Position numbers and translations under genes: made by a program. From Synechococcus sp. UW140 (GTDB taxonomy: Bacteria; Cyanobacteriota; Cyanobacteriia; PCC-6307; Cyanobiaceae), in NCBI GenBank assembly GCA_945877115.1, contig CAMCQR010000006.1:1-46707 (forward strand): a stretch of 46,707 nt of DNA, in the 5' to 3' direction. Shown here piece after piece: positions 8,173-17,101 of this stretch (positions are counted from its first letter, which is position 1; the number at the start of each line of letters is the position of its first letter). The notes beneath the pieces are model-generated. The model saw only the letters and a program-made list of their open reading frames with translations, did no database searches and was not told the origin of the DNA.

Positions 8173-8799
8173 TCAGCTTTGGGGGTCGCGCCGCGTGCGC
8201 CAGAGCGCCAGGCAAAGGGTGAGCCAGGCGGTGCCCACGGCCCCGCCGGCCAGCAGGTCGCTGGGCCAATGGGCCCTGGCCACCAGGGTGCTGAACCACA
8301 CCAGGGTGATCCAGACGCTGGCGGCCACCACAAGGGGGCGCCGCAGCTGGGGATAGTGGGCGGCCAGGATTGCCACCATGGCGAAATAAAAGGCAACCGA
8401 TCCGGCCGCATGCCCACTCGGGAAGCTGTGTCCCTCCACCACCAGGAGCTTTTCGGGGGGCCGGGAACGGTCAAACAGGGGTTTGAGCACCAGATCCACG
8501 ATCGCCAGGATGCCCCCGGTGGAGACCACCATCAGGCCGAGGTCGCGCCACCAGCGCTTGAGGGCTAGATAGGCCAGGGAGACTGCCACTAGCAGGCCGG
8601 TAAAGCCGACACCGCTGAGTTGATAAACCTTAAGCAGGCCATTTTGCAGGCCCCGTGGCAACCAGTCGTGCAGACCGTCTAGCAGGGTGCGGTCCAGGGC
8701 TTGGGCCGCTTCCACTTTGAGTAACTGGGCCAGGGTTGCCACCAGGGCGATACAGAGGGCCACCAGGGCCAGATCCCAGGATCTCAACTCCAGCTTCAT
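8173..8799 (-). CDS. PAP2-family membrane phosphatase
   Basis: Integral membrane phosphatase of the PAP2 superfamily, acting on lipid phosphates such as phosphatidic acid or undecaprenyl pyrophosphate. About six hydrophobic segments are visible. Motif C1 is complete (Lys106...Arg113-Pro114, KPLFDRSRP) and so is C2 (PSGH, 127-130). C3 reads STLVARAHWPSD: the nucleophile-type His177 and Asp181 are present, but the Arg normally following the first Ser is Thr171. Its start overlaps the stop of the upstream glycosyltransferase by 4 bases (ATGA), indicating translational coupling. In this context it likely recycles or modifies the polyprenyl carrier or lipid A; the substrate is inferred from context only. 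Confidence 0.88.
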   Translation of the reverse strand: MKLELRSWDLALVALCIALVATLAQLLKVEAAQALDRTLLDGLHDWLPRGLQNGLLKVYQLSGVGFTGLLVAVSLAYLALKRWWRDLGLMVVSTGGILAIVDLVLKPLFDRSRPPEKLLVVEGHSFPSGHAAGSVAFYFAMVAILAAHYPQLRRPLVVAASVWITLVWFSTLVARAHWPSDLLAGGAVGTAWLTLCLALWRTRRDPQS

Positions 8800-10646
8800 G
8801 GGTTCACGGCCCTTGGCGGGGTGAGGCGCCAGAGCTCCTGCTCGCCCCGACGGGCCAGCCGTTGAACGGCAGCATCCGGCAGACGGAGTTGGTCAAGTTG
8901 GCGACGATCTCCCAGGAGGCGGATGGAGGACGGCCGCTGGTTGGGGCCACCCGGCCCTGGTTCCAACTCCTTGAGACGGTCCTGGAGTTCGTCGTTCCCG
9001 GAGACGAAACGGGCCGTTTCGCCGCCATAAAACAAGGTGCTATACCGCTTGGTGCCAACCACCCAGAGCGGTTCGTCGGGGAGGGCCAGGCGGCGTGCCT
9101 CCAGGGCCAGTTGCCGCGGTGGGGCCTGCCGTTCCCGATCCAGCAGGGGGCCCAGGGGGGCGATCACGAGGGCCAACAGGCCCGCGAAGCCGACCAGGTT
9201 GGCTAAGTAGAGCCAGCGCCCCTGGCCCCGCACCAATAGCCAGGCACTGGCTAGGGCCATGGCTGCCAGGACGATCGCCAGCCACAGCGGCAGGCCGGAG
9301 CTGGCCAAGGCGGCGCCCAGATGGGGGTAGGCGGGGTCCGTTGCCGCCCAACGGGGGGCCTGGAGGCTGGCCAGGGCCAGGCCCCCCAGCAGGGCGGTCT
9401 GGGTCCAACCGGCGGCGCTGACGGGCCAGCCGCTGGGATCCCTAGGGGCCGAGCTCCCGGGGCGGCGCCCCTGTTGCTGCCCCTGGGCAGGCCATGGTCG
9501 CCAGTACAGCCCAACCAGCAGACTGGCGGCTGGCAGGGCAGGCAGGATGTACCCGGGCAGTTTGGTGGCGGCCGCCGAAAAGAAGGCCACCACCAGTCCT
9601 AGCCACAGCACTAGAAAGAGTTGCAGCTCATCGGCGCAAGGGCCAGGTCCAGCCCCCCGACTGGGGCTCCACCAGCGCCCGCGACCGATGAGGGCGGCTG
9701 GCAAAAAGAAGGTCCAAGGCAATAGCAGCAGCAGCAGCCAGGGCAGGTAGAACCAGGGGGGGCCCGGATGGGCGTAGAGCACGCTGGTGAAGCGCTTCAG
9801 GTTGCTGAAGCCCAGAAACCCGTTCAGAAAGGCGTCGCCATTGGCCTCGGTGGCCGCGCTGTACCAGGGCAGCACAACCCCAAGAAACAAAAGGGCCATG
9901 GCCAGCAGGGGAAACGGCCGGGCCCAGCGGCGCCAGTGGCCTCGCCAGGTCAGGAAAGCCCCGATCACCAAGGCCGGTAACAGCAGCCCCACGGGCCCCT
10001 TGGCCAGTACGGCGATGCCGCTGAACAGGGCCAGGGCGATGCGGCCCATGGGTTCCCAGAGGCGATGGCCCGCTAGCCGATGGCTGATCAGAAAGCCGAA
10101 GAGCGCCAGGCTGATGGCACTGGCCAGAAACATGTCCGTGGTGGCGGTGCGCCCCCAGCCGATCCAGCCCGGGGTCGTGGCCAGCACCCCCGCCGCCACG
10201 CAGGCCCGGATCAGCCGGGTGCGGGGTGCTTCCGGGGTCGATCCCCACAGATAGACCAGTCCGCAGGCCGCCATCACTGTGGCTGTTGCGGCCAGGGCCA
10301 CCGGCAGGCGCGCCGCCCACTCCGTCGCCCCGAATAAACGAAAGCTCTGGGCCACCATCCAGTAGCCCCAGACCGGGTAATCGAAGAAGGTCTGGCCGTT
10401 CCACCAGGGTGTGATCCAATCGTGGCGCTGCACCATCTGGTGGGCGACTTCGACGAACAGGGCCTCGGTCTTGTCCATCAGCCCCAGGCTGCCGAGGCCA
10501 TTGAAGAAAGCCAGCCAGCAGACGCTCAAGAGCGTGAGCAGGGGCAGCAGGGCAGAAAAGGGAGACAGGGCGGTTGGCCTGGGCGGGGCTGCAGCGGTGA
10601 TAGGAATAACCCATCGGCTCTGGTCAGGTCTGGGATCAGCCTGCAT
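8796..10646 (-). CDS. ArnT/PMT-like membrane glycosyltransferase
   Basis: A 616-residue polytopic glycosyltransferase of the GT-C superfamily (ArnT/dolichyl-P-mannose mannosyltransferase type). These enzymes transfer a sugar from a polyprenyl-phosphate donor to lipid A, glycans or protein on the outer face of the inner membrane. The first periplasmic loop after TM1 contains the family acidic motif (DKTEALF, Asp58 and Glu61), followed by DWITPWWNG and FDYPVWGYW, typical of ArnT-like proteins. About ten further hydrophobic helices and a C-terminal soluble domain (about 500-616) follow. The stop overlaps the PAP2 start. The sugar and acceptor cannot be read from the sequence. Confidence 0.88.
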   Translation of the reverse strand: MQADPRPDQSRWVIPITAAAPPRPTALSPFSALLPLLTLLSVCWLAFFNGLGSLGLMDKTEALFVEVAHQMVQRHDWITPWWNGQTFFDYPVWGYWMVAQSFRLFGATEWAARLPVALAATATVMAACGLVYLWGSTPEAPRTRLIRACVAAGVLATTPGWIGWGRTATTDMFLASAISLALFGFLISHRLAGHRLWEPMGRIALALFSGIAVLAKGPVGLLLPALVIGAFLTWRGHWRRWARPFPLLAMALLFLGVVLPWYSAATEANGDAFLNGFLGFSNLKRFTSVLYAHPGPPWFYLPWLLLLLLPWTFFLPAALIGRGRWWSPSRGAGPGPCADELQLFLVLWLGLVVAFFSAAATKLPGYILPALPAASLLVGLYWRPWPAQGQQQGRRPGSSAPRDPSGWPVSAAGWTQTALLGGLALASLQAPRWAATDPAYPHLGAALASSGLPLWLAIVLAAMALASAWLLVRGQGRWLYLANLVGFAGLLALVIAPLGPLLDRERQAPPRQLALEARRLALPDEPLWVVGTKRYSTLFYGGETARFVSGNDELQDRLKELEPGPGGPNQRPSSIRLLGDRRQLDQLRLPDAAVQRLARRGEQELWRLTPPRAVNP

Positions 10647-10761
10647 CGGCCAGAGTCTTTAACGACTCCATAACCTACGACTGCATGACCAGAGGAGTGT
10701 TCTCCCTGGTAGGAGTCCGCCGAGAAGGGCTGCCGAGGCAGGGCTTACGAACAGAAAGGGC

Positions 10762-11865
10762 TCACGAAGGGGTATTCCAAACGAAACGGGAAGAGGCGGC
10801 ATACTTCCAGACGAAGTCGACGGCGATGCCCGCCAGTACGGCCAGCAGGGTCTGGTGGCTGACGCGATGCAGGAACGCCGAGGAGACGCCGATGTTGGCC
10901 ACCATGCCCAGGGAGGTCACCACAAGGAAGCGCACCAGCCCTCCGATCAGATTGGGCCCTTTGAGCTGTTGGGCGCGAAAGGTGAGGCTGTTATTGATCA
11001 GGTAGTTGGAGCTGGCGGTGGCCACAACGGCCACGGCCTGGGCCGCCTCGAAACTGAAGCCGAACAGTCGACGCGCCAGGCCATAGAGCACCAGGTGCAG
11101 CAGGACGCCGCTGCCACCGACGAGGCCAAAACTGATGGCGCGGCGCGGCAGTAAACGGCCTAGCAATGTATGCAGAATGGAGAGGCCAAGATCCCAGACC
11201 ACGGCAAGATTCAGCTTCGATTCACCGCTGGTCCGGGGCTGGAAACTCAGGGGAATTTCGCTCACCTTGAGCTGGCCGTGGCTGATGGCGAGCAGCTCAT
11301 AGAGAAACTTGAAACCGTTGACGTCGACTTGCCTCACCCAGGGCAGGCAACGTTCCGGTACGAGGCCAAAGAAACCGCTCATGTAGTCCGTTAAGCGGCG
11401 ATAACCAGGCAGGCTGAACCTGGCCACCTGGTTGGCCAGGTTGGAGTTGCGCTGGCGCTGCTGGCTGAGGCCCAGGATCGCCGCATCGGCATGAAAGCGG
11501 CTGCCGATCACCAGATCGCTGTCAGACGACCGCAGCTGCTCCAGTAACTTCCTCACTGCAGCCGGCTCGTGCTGGCCGTCGCTGTCCATGACCACCACCA
11601 ATTCGCCGGTGGCATTTAGCAGTCCTTCCTTGATGGCGCTGGAAAGGCCAAAACGGCCAACCCGTCTAACAAGCCTAATGAAATCGTGGCAACGAGAGAG
11701 TCGTAAGACTTCATCGGCCGTGCCATCGGCCGAGTCGTCATCTACGAATAACACTTCGAGTCGATAGTCATTGGCCAAGTCAGCGAGCTTGGCCACTATA
11801 GGTGCAATGTTGTCGCGTTCGTTATAAGTTGGTAAAACGATCGAGAGTTTTAGGTTAGGACCCAA
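10762..11865 (-). CDS. GT2 polyprenyl-phosphate glycosyltransferase fused to GtrA flippase domain
   Basis: Two-domain protein of 367 residues. Residues 1-230 form a GT-A family 2 glycosyltransferase of the DPM1/ArnC type (LSIVLPTYNERDNI, VDDDSADGT, DSDGQHEP), which would charge undecaprenyl phosphate with a sugar. Residues 240-367 form a GtrA-like four-helix membrane domain (RAISFGLVGGSG, NYLINNSLTFRA, ending KYAASSRFVWN), thought to help flip lipid-linked sugars. The start is TTG at 11865. It is the first start codon after the rpoD stop and lies in the same frame, only four codons downstream, with no Shine-Dalgarno, so it may depend on translation of rpoD. It logically supplies the donor for the ArnT-like enzyme 115 bp downstream. 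Confidence 0.88.
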   Translation of the reverse strand: MGPNLKLSIVLPTYNERDNIAPIVAKLADLANDYRLEVLFVDDDSADGTADEVLRLSRCHDFIRLVRRVGRFGLSSAIKEGLLNATGELVVVMDSDGQHEPAAVRKLLEQLRSSDSDLVIGSRFHADAAILGLSQQRQRNSNLANQVARFSLPGYRRLTDYMSGFFGLVPERCLPWVRQVDVNGFKFLYELLAISHGQLKVSEIPLSFQPRTSGESKLNLAVVWDLGLSILHTLLGRLLPRRAISFGLVGGSGVLLHLVLYGLARRLFGFSFEAAQAVAVVATASSNYLINNSLTFRAQQLKGPNLIGGLVRFLVVTSLGMVANIGVSSAFLHRVSHQTLLAVLAGIAVDFVWKYAASSRFVWNTPS

Positions 11866-11877
11866 GGGATGAATCCA

Positions 11878-13236
11878 TCATTTGATGTATTCCTTCAGGA
11901 CGCCATTGCGGTTGGGATGGCGTAGTTTGCGCAGGGCTTTAGCTTCAATCTGGCGAATGCGTTCGCGGGTCACATCAAAGATCTGGCCAATTTCCTCCAG
12001 GGTCTTCATGCGGCCGTCGTCGAGGCCGTAGCGGAGCCGCAGCACATCGCGCTCCCGGGGACTTAGGGTGGCCAAGACCCCCTCCAAGTCTTCGCGCAAG
12101 AGATTTTTGGCAACATCTTGTTCGGGGTTTTCGATGTCGGCTTCGATAAAGTCACCCAGCCTGGAGTCTTCCTCTTTGCCAATAGGGGTTTCCAGGGAAA
12201 TGGGCAGTTGGGCCGACTTGGCAATGAAGCGCAGTTTTTCAATAGTCATCTCCATGCTTTCGGCAATCTCTTCCTCGGTGGGCTTGCGGCCAAATTCTTG
12301 GCTGAGCACCTTGGTGGTTTTTTTGATGCGGGAGATGGTTTCGTAGAGGTGAACCGGCAGGCGAATCGTGCGGCTCTGATCCGCAATGGCACGGGTGATG
12401 GCCTGGCGGATCCACCAGGTGGCATAGGTGGAGAATTTGTACCCTTTTTCGTGGTCGAATTTTTCGGCGGCCCGAATCAGGCCGAGGCTGCCTTCTTGAA
12501 TCAGATCTTGGAAAGATAGACCACGATTCATGTATTTCTTGGCAATGGATACAACCAAACGTAGGTTGGATTGAACCATCTTTTCCTTGGCCCGTCGCCC
12601 CAGCATCAACCGCCGCCGGAACTTGATCAGGGGCATCTCGACGAGAGCGGCCCATTCTTTCGTATCGGGATAATGGCCGTGGTCGGTTTCGAACTGGGTG
12701 GCTAATTCCTCGAGCTGCAGCAGGTCGGCGATCTTGCGGGCCAGTTCGATTTCCTCATCCGGCCGCAGTAGGCGGATGCGGCCGATTTCCTGCAGATAGA
12801 CGCGGATGGAATCCTCGGTGTAAACACCTTTGGGTCCCACCTTGATGCTGCTCAAGGCCCGGGCACTGCGGCTGTCTTTACCCTCGTCGCTGGCTCCTTC
12901 CAGGTCGCCGAGGTCATCCAAGTTGGCCTCGACTGCATCGGCCGCCACCAAAAGGTCGTTAGCCGTTGCATCGAGGCTGGGACCTGGGTCGGTGGCCTCA
13001 ACGGCTGGGGTGGTCTTGCGTGCAGTCTTGGTTTTGCCCCCACTGGCTTTGGCCGCCGTTTTGGGAGCGGCCTTCTTGGTGCCGCTGGCTTTGGTTGCTG
13101 CCCCGGTCGCTGCCTTGGTCTTGTCGGAGATCAGCTCCAGGACCTCCAAGGGGGACGACTCAGCCACCAGATTCGTGGTCAGGGTTTCGCTGGCGACGGC
13201 GCTGGTGGAATCAACCTTGGCGGCTACGGGGGTCAT
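11878..13236 (-). CDS. rpoD: principal RNA polymerase sigma factor (SigA/RpoD)
   Basis: Group 1 sigma-70 factor, 452 residues. The N-terminal ~135 residues are Lys/Ala/Thr-rich and low in complexity ([16 protein letters not shown]), as in picocyanobacterial principal sigma factors. Then come region 1.2 ([15 protein letters not shown], about 143), region 2 with core binding and -10 recognition ([34 protein letters not shown]), region 3, and region 4.2 helix-turn-helix ([20 protein letters not shown]) near the C-terminus. ATG at 13236. It is divergent from priA across a 327-bp spacer. The envelope glycosyltransferase gene follows 12 bp after its stop, an unusual partner for a primary sigma gene. 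Confidence 0.96.
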   Translation of the reverse strand: MTPVAAKVDSTSAVASETLTTNLVAESSPLEVLELISDKTKAATGAATKASGTKKAAPKTAAKASGGKTKTARKTTPAVEATDPGPSLDATANDLLVAADAVEANLDDLGDLEGASDEGKDSRSARALSSIKVGPKGVYTEDSIRVYLQEIGRIRLLRPDEEIELARKIADLLQLEELATQFETDHGHYPDTKEWAALVEMPLIKFRRRLMLGRRAKEKMVQSNLRLVVSIAKKYMNRGLSFQDLIQEGSLGLIRAAEKFDHEKGYKFSTYATWWIRQAITRAIADQSRTIRLPVHLYETISRIKKTTKVLSQEFGRKPTEEEIAESMEMTIEKLRFIAKSAQLPISLETPIGKEEDSRLGDFIEADIENPEQDVAKNLLREDLEGVLATLSPRERDVLRLRYGLDDGRMKTLEEIGQIFDVTRERIRQIEAKALRKLRHPNRNGVLKEYIK

Positions 13237-13563
13237 GGAATCTCAGTGGGGAAGACAACCTGGGCAGAGCGGGAGCCTTCGCTGCCGATGGCGATCGCTG
13301 CAAAACGATCGGAAGCGACGCAGGCTTTCGGTGTTGGGGGATGATGGTGGAGAAGCCAGGGATCCGATGGACAAGCGGATCCCCCGTTGCGGGGGGCTAT
13401 GGGTCGGCCATGAAGTCAGGGGGGAAAGGCGATCCGGTGGCGCTGAGGAGGCAACGCTTGAAATCCGGCTTCAGGGCCCCGTTGAACTTCTCCATGGACG
13501 GAACTCTGCCTGGTTCCGACGGCAGTCTGGAGGACTGCCCAACACCGACATTCTAGGAATGGC
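13237..13563. promoter_or_regulatory. rpoD-priA divergent intergenic region
   Basis: A 327-bp spacer between the divergent rpoD and priA starts, the longest gene-free stretch in the window. I see no convincing gene in it. A short G/C hairpin is visible (CCCCC-GTTGC-GGGGG, 13381-13395), and one HIP1-type palindrome GCGATCGC lies at 13291-13298. Promoters for both genes should lie here, but no -35/-10 pair stands out by eye. A long leader on rpoD would be consistent with regulated transcription; this is inference. Confidence 0.5.
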
Positions 13564-15903
13564 GTGAGAGTTTTGCAAGATTGGACAAGATTGGAACGGC
13601 CTGCTTTGAGCGCACCAGCGGTCGTCCCTGCGGCTCCGACCTGGGCAGAGGTCTGGCTGGAGGCCGGCAGGGAGGGCCGGGTCTTCACCTATGCCAACCC
13701 CCAGGAGTGGCCCCTCTCTCTTGGGGACTTGGTGCTGGTTCGGCTCCAGGGGAGGCGCCACTCCGGTCTGGTCGTTGGATTCCCCACAGCCCTCGGCGGC
13801 GATTTGGGGGAAAGGACCCTGCAGCCCATCGAAGCGGTGTTGCAATCCGCCGCCATCGATCCCGGTTGGCAGGACCTGGTGGCGGAGGTCGCCCAGGCCA
13901 CCCACACAAGCCTTTTTCGCACCTTACGAAGTGTGTTGCCCCCGGGCTGGCTCGGCCAGCGCTCCGCAACGCGCAAGGATCCAGGGGCGACCGAGCGGCA
14001 GGTGCTGGCGGTGCGATTGGCCGAAGCGGCAGACCCCACGGCGGAGGCCTTGGCCGCCCTGCCGAAGCGCCAGGGGCAGGTGGTGGCCCATCTGGCCACC
14101 CTGAAGGAACCAGTTGCCCAGAAGGATCTGCTAGCTGCCCTCGGATGCAGCGCCAGTGTGTTGTCGGCCTTGGAATGCCGGGGGTTGATCGAGCGGCAGC
14201 GGCTGAGCCGGTCCGCTGCCATGCCGGCGGGGTCGGCAGCAATCCGGCCCCTCCCTGGACCTGAGGAGTCGCCTCCCTCCCTCAGCCCCGCCCAGGCCGA
14301 AGCCGTTGCATTCATCAGCGGCGGGACGGGGCTGGCTGAGTTCCTGCTCTGGGGGGTGACCGGATCGGGTAAGACGGAGGTGTATCTCCACGCTGCGTCC
14401 GGCCAGCTGCAGGCCGGACGCAGCGTGCTGCTGCTCGCTCCCGAAATCGGCCTGATCCCCCAGCTTCTGGATCGCTGCCGCCGCCGCTTCGGAACCCAGG
14501 TGCTCGAATACCACAGCGGCATGGGCGAGCGGGAACGGGTGGCTGTCTGGCGGGCCTGCCTGGAGGCCGCCGGGCGGAAGCCCCTGGTCGTGGTGGGGAC
14601 CCGCTCCGCAGTGTTTCTGCCCCTGGGTGCCTTGGGATTGATCGTGCTGGATGAGGAGCATGACGGCTCCTATAAGCAGGAGAGTCCGATGCCCTGCTAC
14701 CATGCCAGGGATGTGGCCCGCCTGCGGGCCCGTCGCTCGGGGGCCAGGCTGGTGCTGGGCAGCGCCACCCCATCGCTGGAAACCTGGTGGGCTTGCCACG
14801 AACCCCAAGCTCAGTGTGGCTTGTTGCGGTTGCCGGAACGAATCCAGGGGCGGCCGTTGCCCCCGGTTCATGTGGTGGACATGCGCACCGAGCTGGCGGA
14901 AGGCAATCGCCGCCTGATCAGTTTTCCCCTGATGGAGTCCCTGGGCCGTCTTGCGGGCCGCGGCGAACAGGCTGTCGTGCTGGTGCCGCGCCGGGGCTAC
15001 CGCACCTTTTTGAGTTGTCGCAGTTGTGGGGAGGCGGTGCTCTGTCCCCATTGTGATGTGGCCTTGACCGTGCACCGACGCCGGGATGGTCTCGAATGGT
15101 TGCGCTGCCACTGGTGCAACCACCGCCAGGAGAAAACCGACAACTGCGGCCATTGCGGTTCTACCGCCTTCAAGCCATTCGGGGCGGGAACCCAGCGGGT
15201 TATGGAACAGCTGGCCAGCGAACTCCCGGACCTGCGGCTGCTGCGTTTCGACCATGACACCACCCGGGGACGGGATGGCCATCGCCGCCTGCTCGAACAC
15301 TTCGCTGCTGGTGAGGCCGACGTGTTGGTGGGCACCCAGATGCTCGCCAAGGGGATGGATCTGCCCCAGGTGACCCTGGCGGTGGTACTGGCCGCCGATG
15401 GTCTCTTGCACCGCCCTGACCTGCGGGCTGCTGAACAATGCCTCCAGCTGTTGCTGCAGCTGGCGGGTCGGGCGGGCCGGGGCGAGCGCCCCGGACAGGT
15501 TTTGGTGCAGACCTACAACCCCGATCACCCTGTCATCCGTCACCTGGTCGATGGCCGTTACGAGCGGTTTCTGGCCGAAGAACTGGCCCTCAGGCGGGAG
15601 GGGGGGTTGATCCCTTTCGCCCGGGCTTGTCTGCTGCGGTTGGCTGGGGTTTCTGCTGCAACGACGGCCACCACCGCCACGGCCTTGGTGGAGATGATTC
15701 GGCCACGGCTGGAGCTGGAGGGTTGGTTGGCGATTGGCCCTGCTCCCGCCCCCGTGGCGCGGGTCGCGGGTCGCAGCCGTTGGCAGGTGCTGTTGCATGG
15801 CCCCGCTGGCTCCTCCTTGCCCCTGCCGCCGGAACAGGAGCTACGGGCCCTGTTGCCCCAAGATGTCTCCCTGGCCATCGATCCGGACCCGCTCCAGCTT
15901 TAA
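13564..15903 (+). CDS. priA: primosomal protein N' (PriA helicase)
   Basis: Replication-restart helicase that reloads the replisome at stalled forks. It is 779 residues with GTG start at 13564. The order is: an N-terminal 3'-DNA-binding domain (RVFTYANP...GDLVLVRLQGR), a winged-helix region, and helicase lobe 1 with Walker A GVTGSGKTEVY and Walker B DEEH. A GSATPSLETW motif follows, then the zinc cluster between the lobes (CRSCG, CPHC, CHWC, CGHCG; eight Cys), and helicase lobe 2 (GTQMLAKGMDLP, LLQLAGRAGRGERPG). All canonical motifs are intact. It is divergent from rpoD and converges on the DUF3153 gene with a 34-bp gap. Confidence 0.95.
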   Translation: MRVLQDWTRLERPALSAPAVVPAAPTWAEVWLEAGREGRVFTYANPQEWPLSLGDLVLVRLQGRRHSGLVVGFPTALGGDLGERTLQPIEAVLQSAAIDPGWQDLVAEVAQATHTSLFRTLRSVLPPGWLGQRSATRKDPGATERQVLAVRLAEAADPTAEALAALPKRQGQVVAHLATLKEPVAQKDLLAALGCSASVLSALECRGLIERQRLSRSAAMPAGSAAIRPLPGPEESPPSLSPAQAEAVAFISGGTGLAEFLLWGVTGSGKTEVYLHAASGQLQAGRSVLLLAPEIGLIPQLLDRCRRRFGTQVLEYHSGMGERERVAVWRACLEAAGRKPLVVVGTRSAVFLPLGALGLIVLDEEHDGSYKQESPMPCYHARDVARLRARRSGARLVLGSATPSLETWWACHEPQAQCGLLRLPERIQGRPLPPVHVVDMRTELAEGNRRLISFPLMESLGRLAGRGEQAVVLVPRRGYRTFLSCRSCGEAVLCPHCDVALTVHRRRDGLEWLRCHWCNHRQEKTDNCGHCGSTAFKPFGAGTQRVMEQLASELPDLRLLRFDHDTTRGRDGHRRLLEHFAAGEADVLVGTQMLAKGMDLPQVTLAVVLAADGLLHRPDLRAAEQCLQLLLQLAGRAGRGERPGQVLVQTYNPDHPVIRHLVDGRYERFLAEELALRREGGLIPFARACLLRLAGVSAATTATTATALVEMIRPRLELEGWLAIGPAPAPVARVAGRSRWQVLLHGPAGSSLPLPPEQELRALLPQDVSLAIDPDPLQL

Positions 15904-15937
15904 GGAACCAGGCGGCATCGGGCTTCGCTCCCAGGGG

Positions 15938-17095
15938 CTAGGCCGGCAGTTCGGGCAGGCCGAAGCCAAGGTTCAGGCGCAGCCGTTGCAGGACCAGGGA
16001 GAGCAGTAACAACAGGGCGATGACCAGGCTGCCGAGGCCCAGGGGACTCCAGCGCCAGCATTCCAGTTCCAGGGTGTTGCGGCGGCCAATTTGCAGGGGC
16101 CAGATCACCCTCCCCTGTCGGTGGCCCGGGGTGGCTTCCTGGGGGGCGATGGCCGCGCTGTTTTCCGCCTCGCTGTGGGTGGCCATGGGCTCGGCCCGCC
16201 GCACATCCCTCGGTGCGACCGGATCAAGCAGCACCTCCAGCTGGAGCCCCGGTAGGTTCGGCACCGCGCTGAGGTCCAGATCGAGGAGCAGGTGCTGGCG
16301 CACCCCTACCAGCCAGTTGCGCTCATGCAACTCCAGGGTGGGCGGAGGAAGCGGGGTGGCCGCCAGGTCGGCGATCAGGCTGAGGCTCTGGCCCAGGGCT
16401 GCCAGGGCCTGGGGGGCTGCCAGCACAGGGGTTCGCAAGATTTCCTGGGCGCCCAGGCGATGCCGTTGAAAGTCGCCGTTCCGGCTCTGGACCAGGACCT
16501 CCACAAAGCGTTTTTGCAGCGGGGAGGGGGTGCCGCTAGCCGGCCGCAGGGCATGGCTGATCTGGAGCCGACCTGGTCCAGCGAAATGGATTTCGCTTTG
16601 CACCCGCATGCAGCCCCCCAACAGCTGGGAAAGAAGCACCGACAACAGCAGGGCCACCACCAGGGCGGCGAAGCCGCGCGGGGCCTTAACGGGACCGACC
16701 GGAGGGGCGGGCTCCGGCTCCGGGGCGGGGGCGCGGCTTCGGCGCCAACGCCCCCGGCTCAGTGTTTCCAAGGGCGGGGCGCTGGCCAGGCTGGGCAGGG
16801 TGAGGGACCATTCCCGGGGTCGGTTCAGTTCGGGGGCCTCCAGCACTAGCAGCAGATCCCGGGCCTGCTGACGCAGCTGCTGGTCGCGACACCCCTGCAG
16901 GCTGCGACAGCAGGCGGCGGCGTCGTCGGTGCGGCCCTGGCCCATCAGGGCGGTGGCCATCAGCAAGCGCAGATGCCCCCCCTCGGAGCTGGTGGCAGGG
17001 TGACTGGCACAGAGGGGATCGAGCAACCGCAGCACCTGGCCGTACTCGCCACGATCAAGGGCGACTCTGGCCTGCTGAAGGGGATCCGTCGTCAT
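15938..17095 (-). CDS. DUF3153 membrane protein with N-terminal helical-repeat domain
   Basis: A 385-residue protein. Residues 1-95 are helical and TPR-like (QARVALDRGEYGQVLRLLDPL...LLMATALMGQGRTDDAAAC). A Pro-rich linker (100-137) leads to a transmembrane helix (141-160) ending LLGGC-MRVQ at Cys162, then a beta-rich extracytoplasmic domain resembling cyanobacterial DUF3153 (SEIHFAGPGRLQI...), and a final TM (about 355-372) with a short tail. DUF3153 proteins are often lipoproteins; here a lipobox-like sequence sits inside the protein. ATG at 17095 lies 6 bp after the argB stop, so it is the third gene of a DUF2854-argB-DUF3153 operon. Molecular function unknown. Confidence 0.75.
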   Translation of the reverse strand: MTTDPLQQARVALDRGEYGQVLRLLDPLCASHPATSSEGGHLRLLMATALMGQGRTDDAAACCRSLQGCRDQQLRQQARDLLLVLEAPELNRPREWSLTLPSLASAPPLETLSRGRWRRSRAPAPEPEPAPPVGPVKAPRGFAALVVALLLSVLLSQLLGGCMRVQSEIHFAGPGRLQISHALRPASGTPSPLQKRFVEVLVQSRNGDFQRHRLGAQEILRTPVLAAPQALAALGQSLSLIADLAATPLPPPTLELHERNWLVGVRQHLLLDLDLSAVPNLPGLQLEVLLDPVAPRDVRRAEPMATHSEAENSAAIAPQEATPGHRQGRVIWPLQIGRRNTLELECWRWSPLGLGSLVIALLLLLSLVLQRLRLNLGFGLPELPA

Positions 17096-17101
17096 GCCGC
17101 C

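Noticed and set aside
14131-15798. A 555-codon open frame antisense to priA
   Set aside because: priA has every expected helicase motif on the plus strand. The antisense product is Gln/His/Ala-rich with no recognisable pattern, as expected for a mirror frame of GC-rich DNA.
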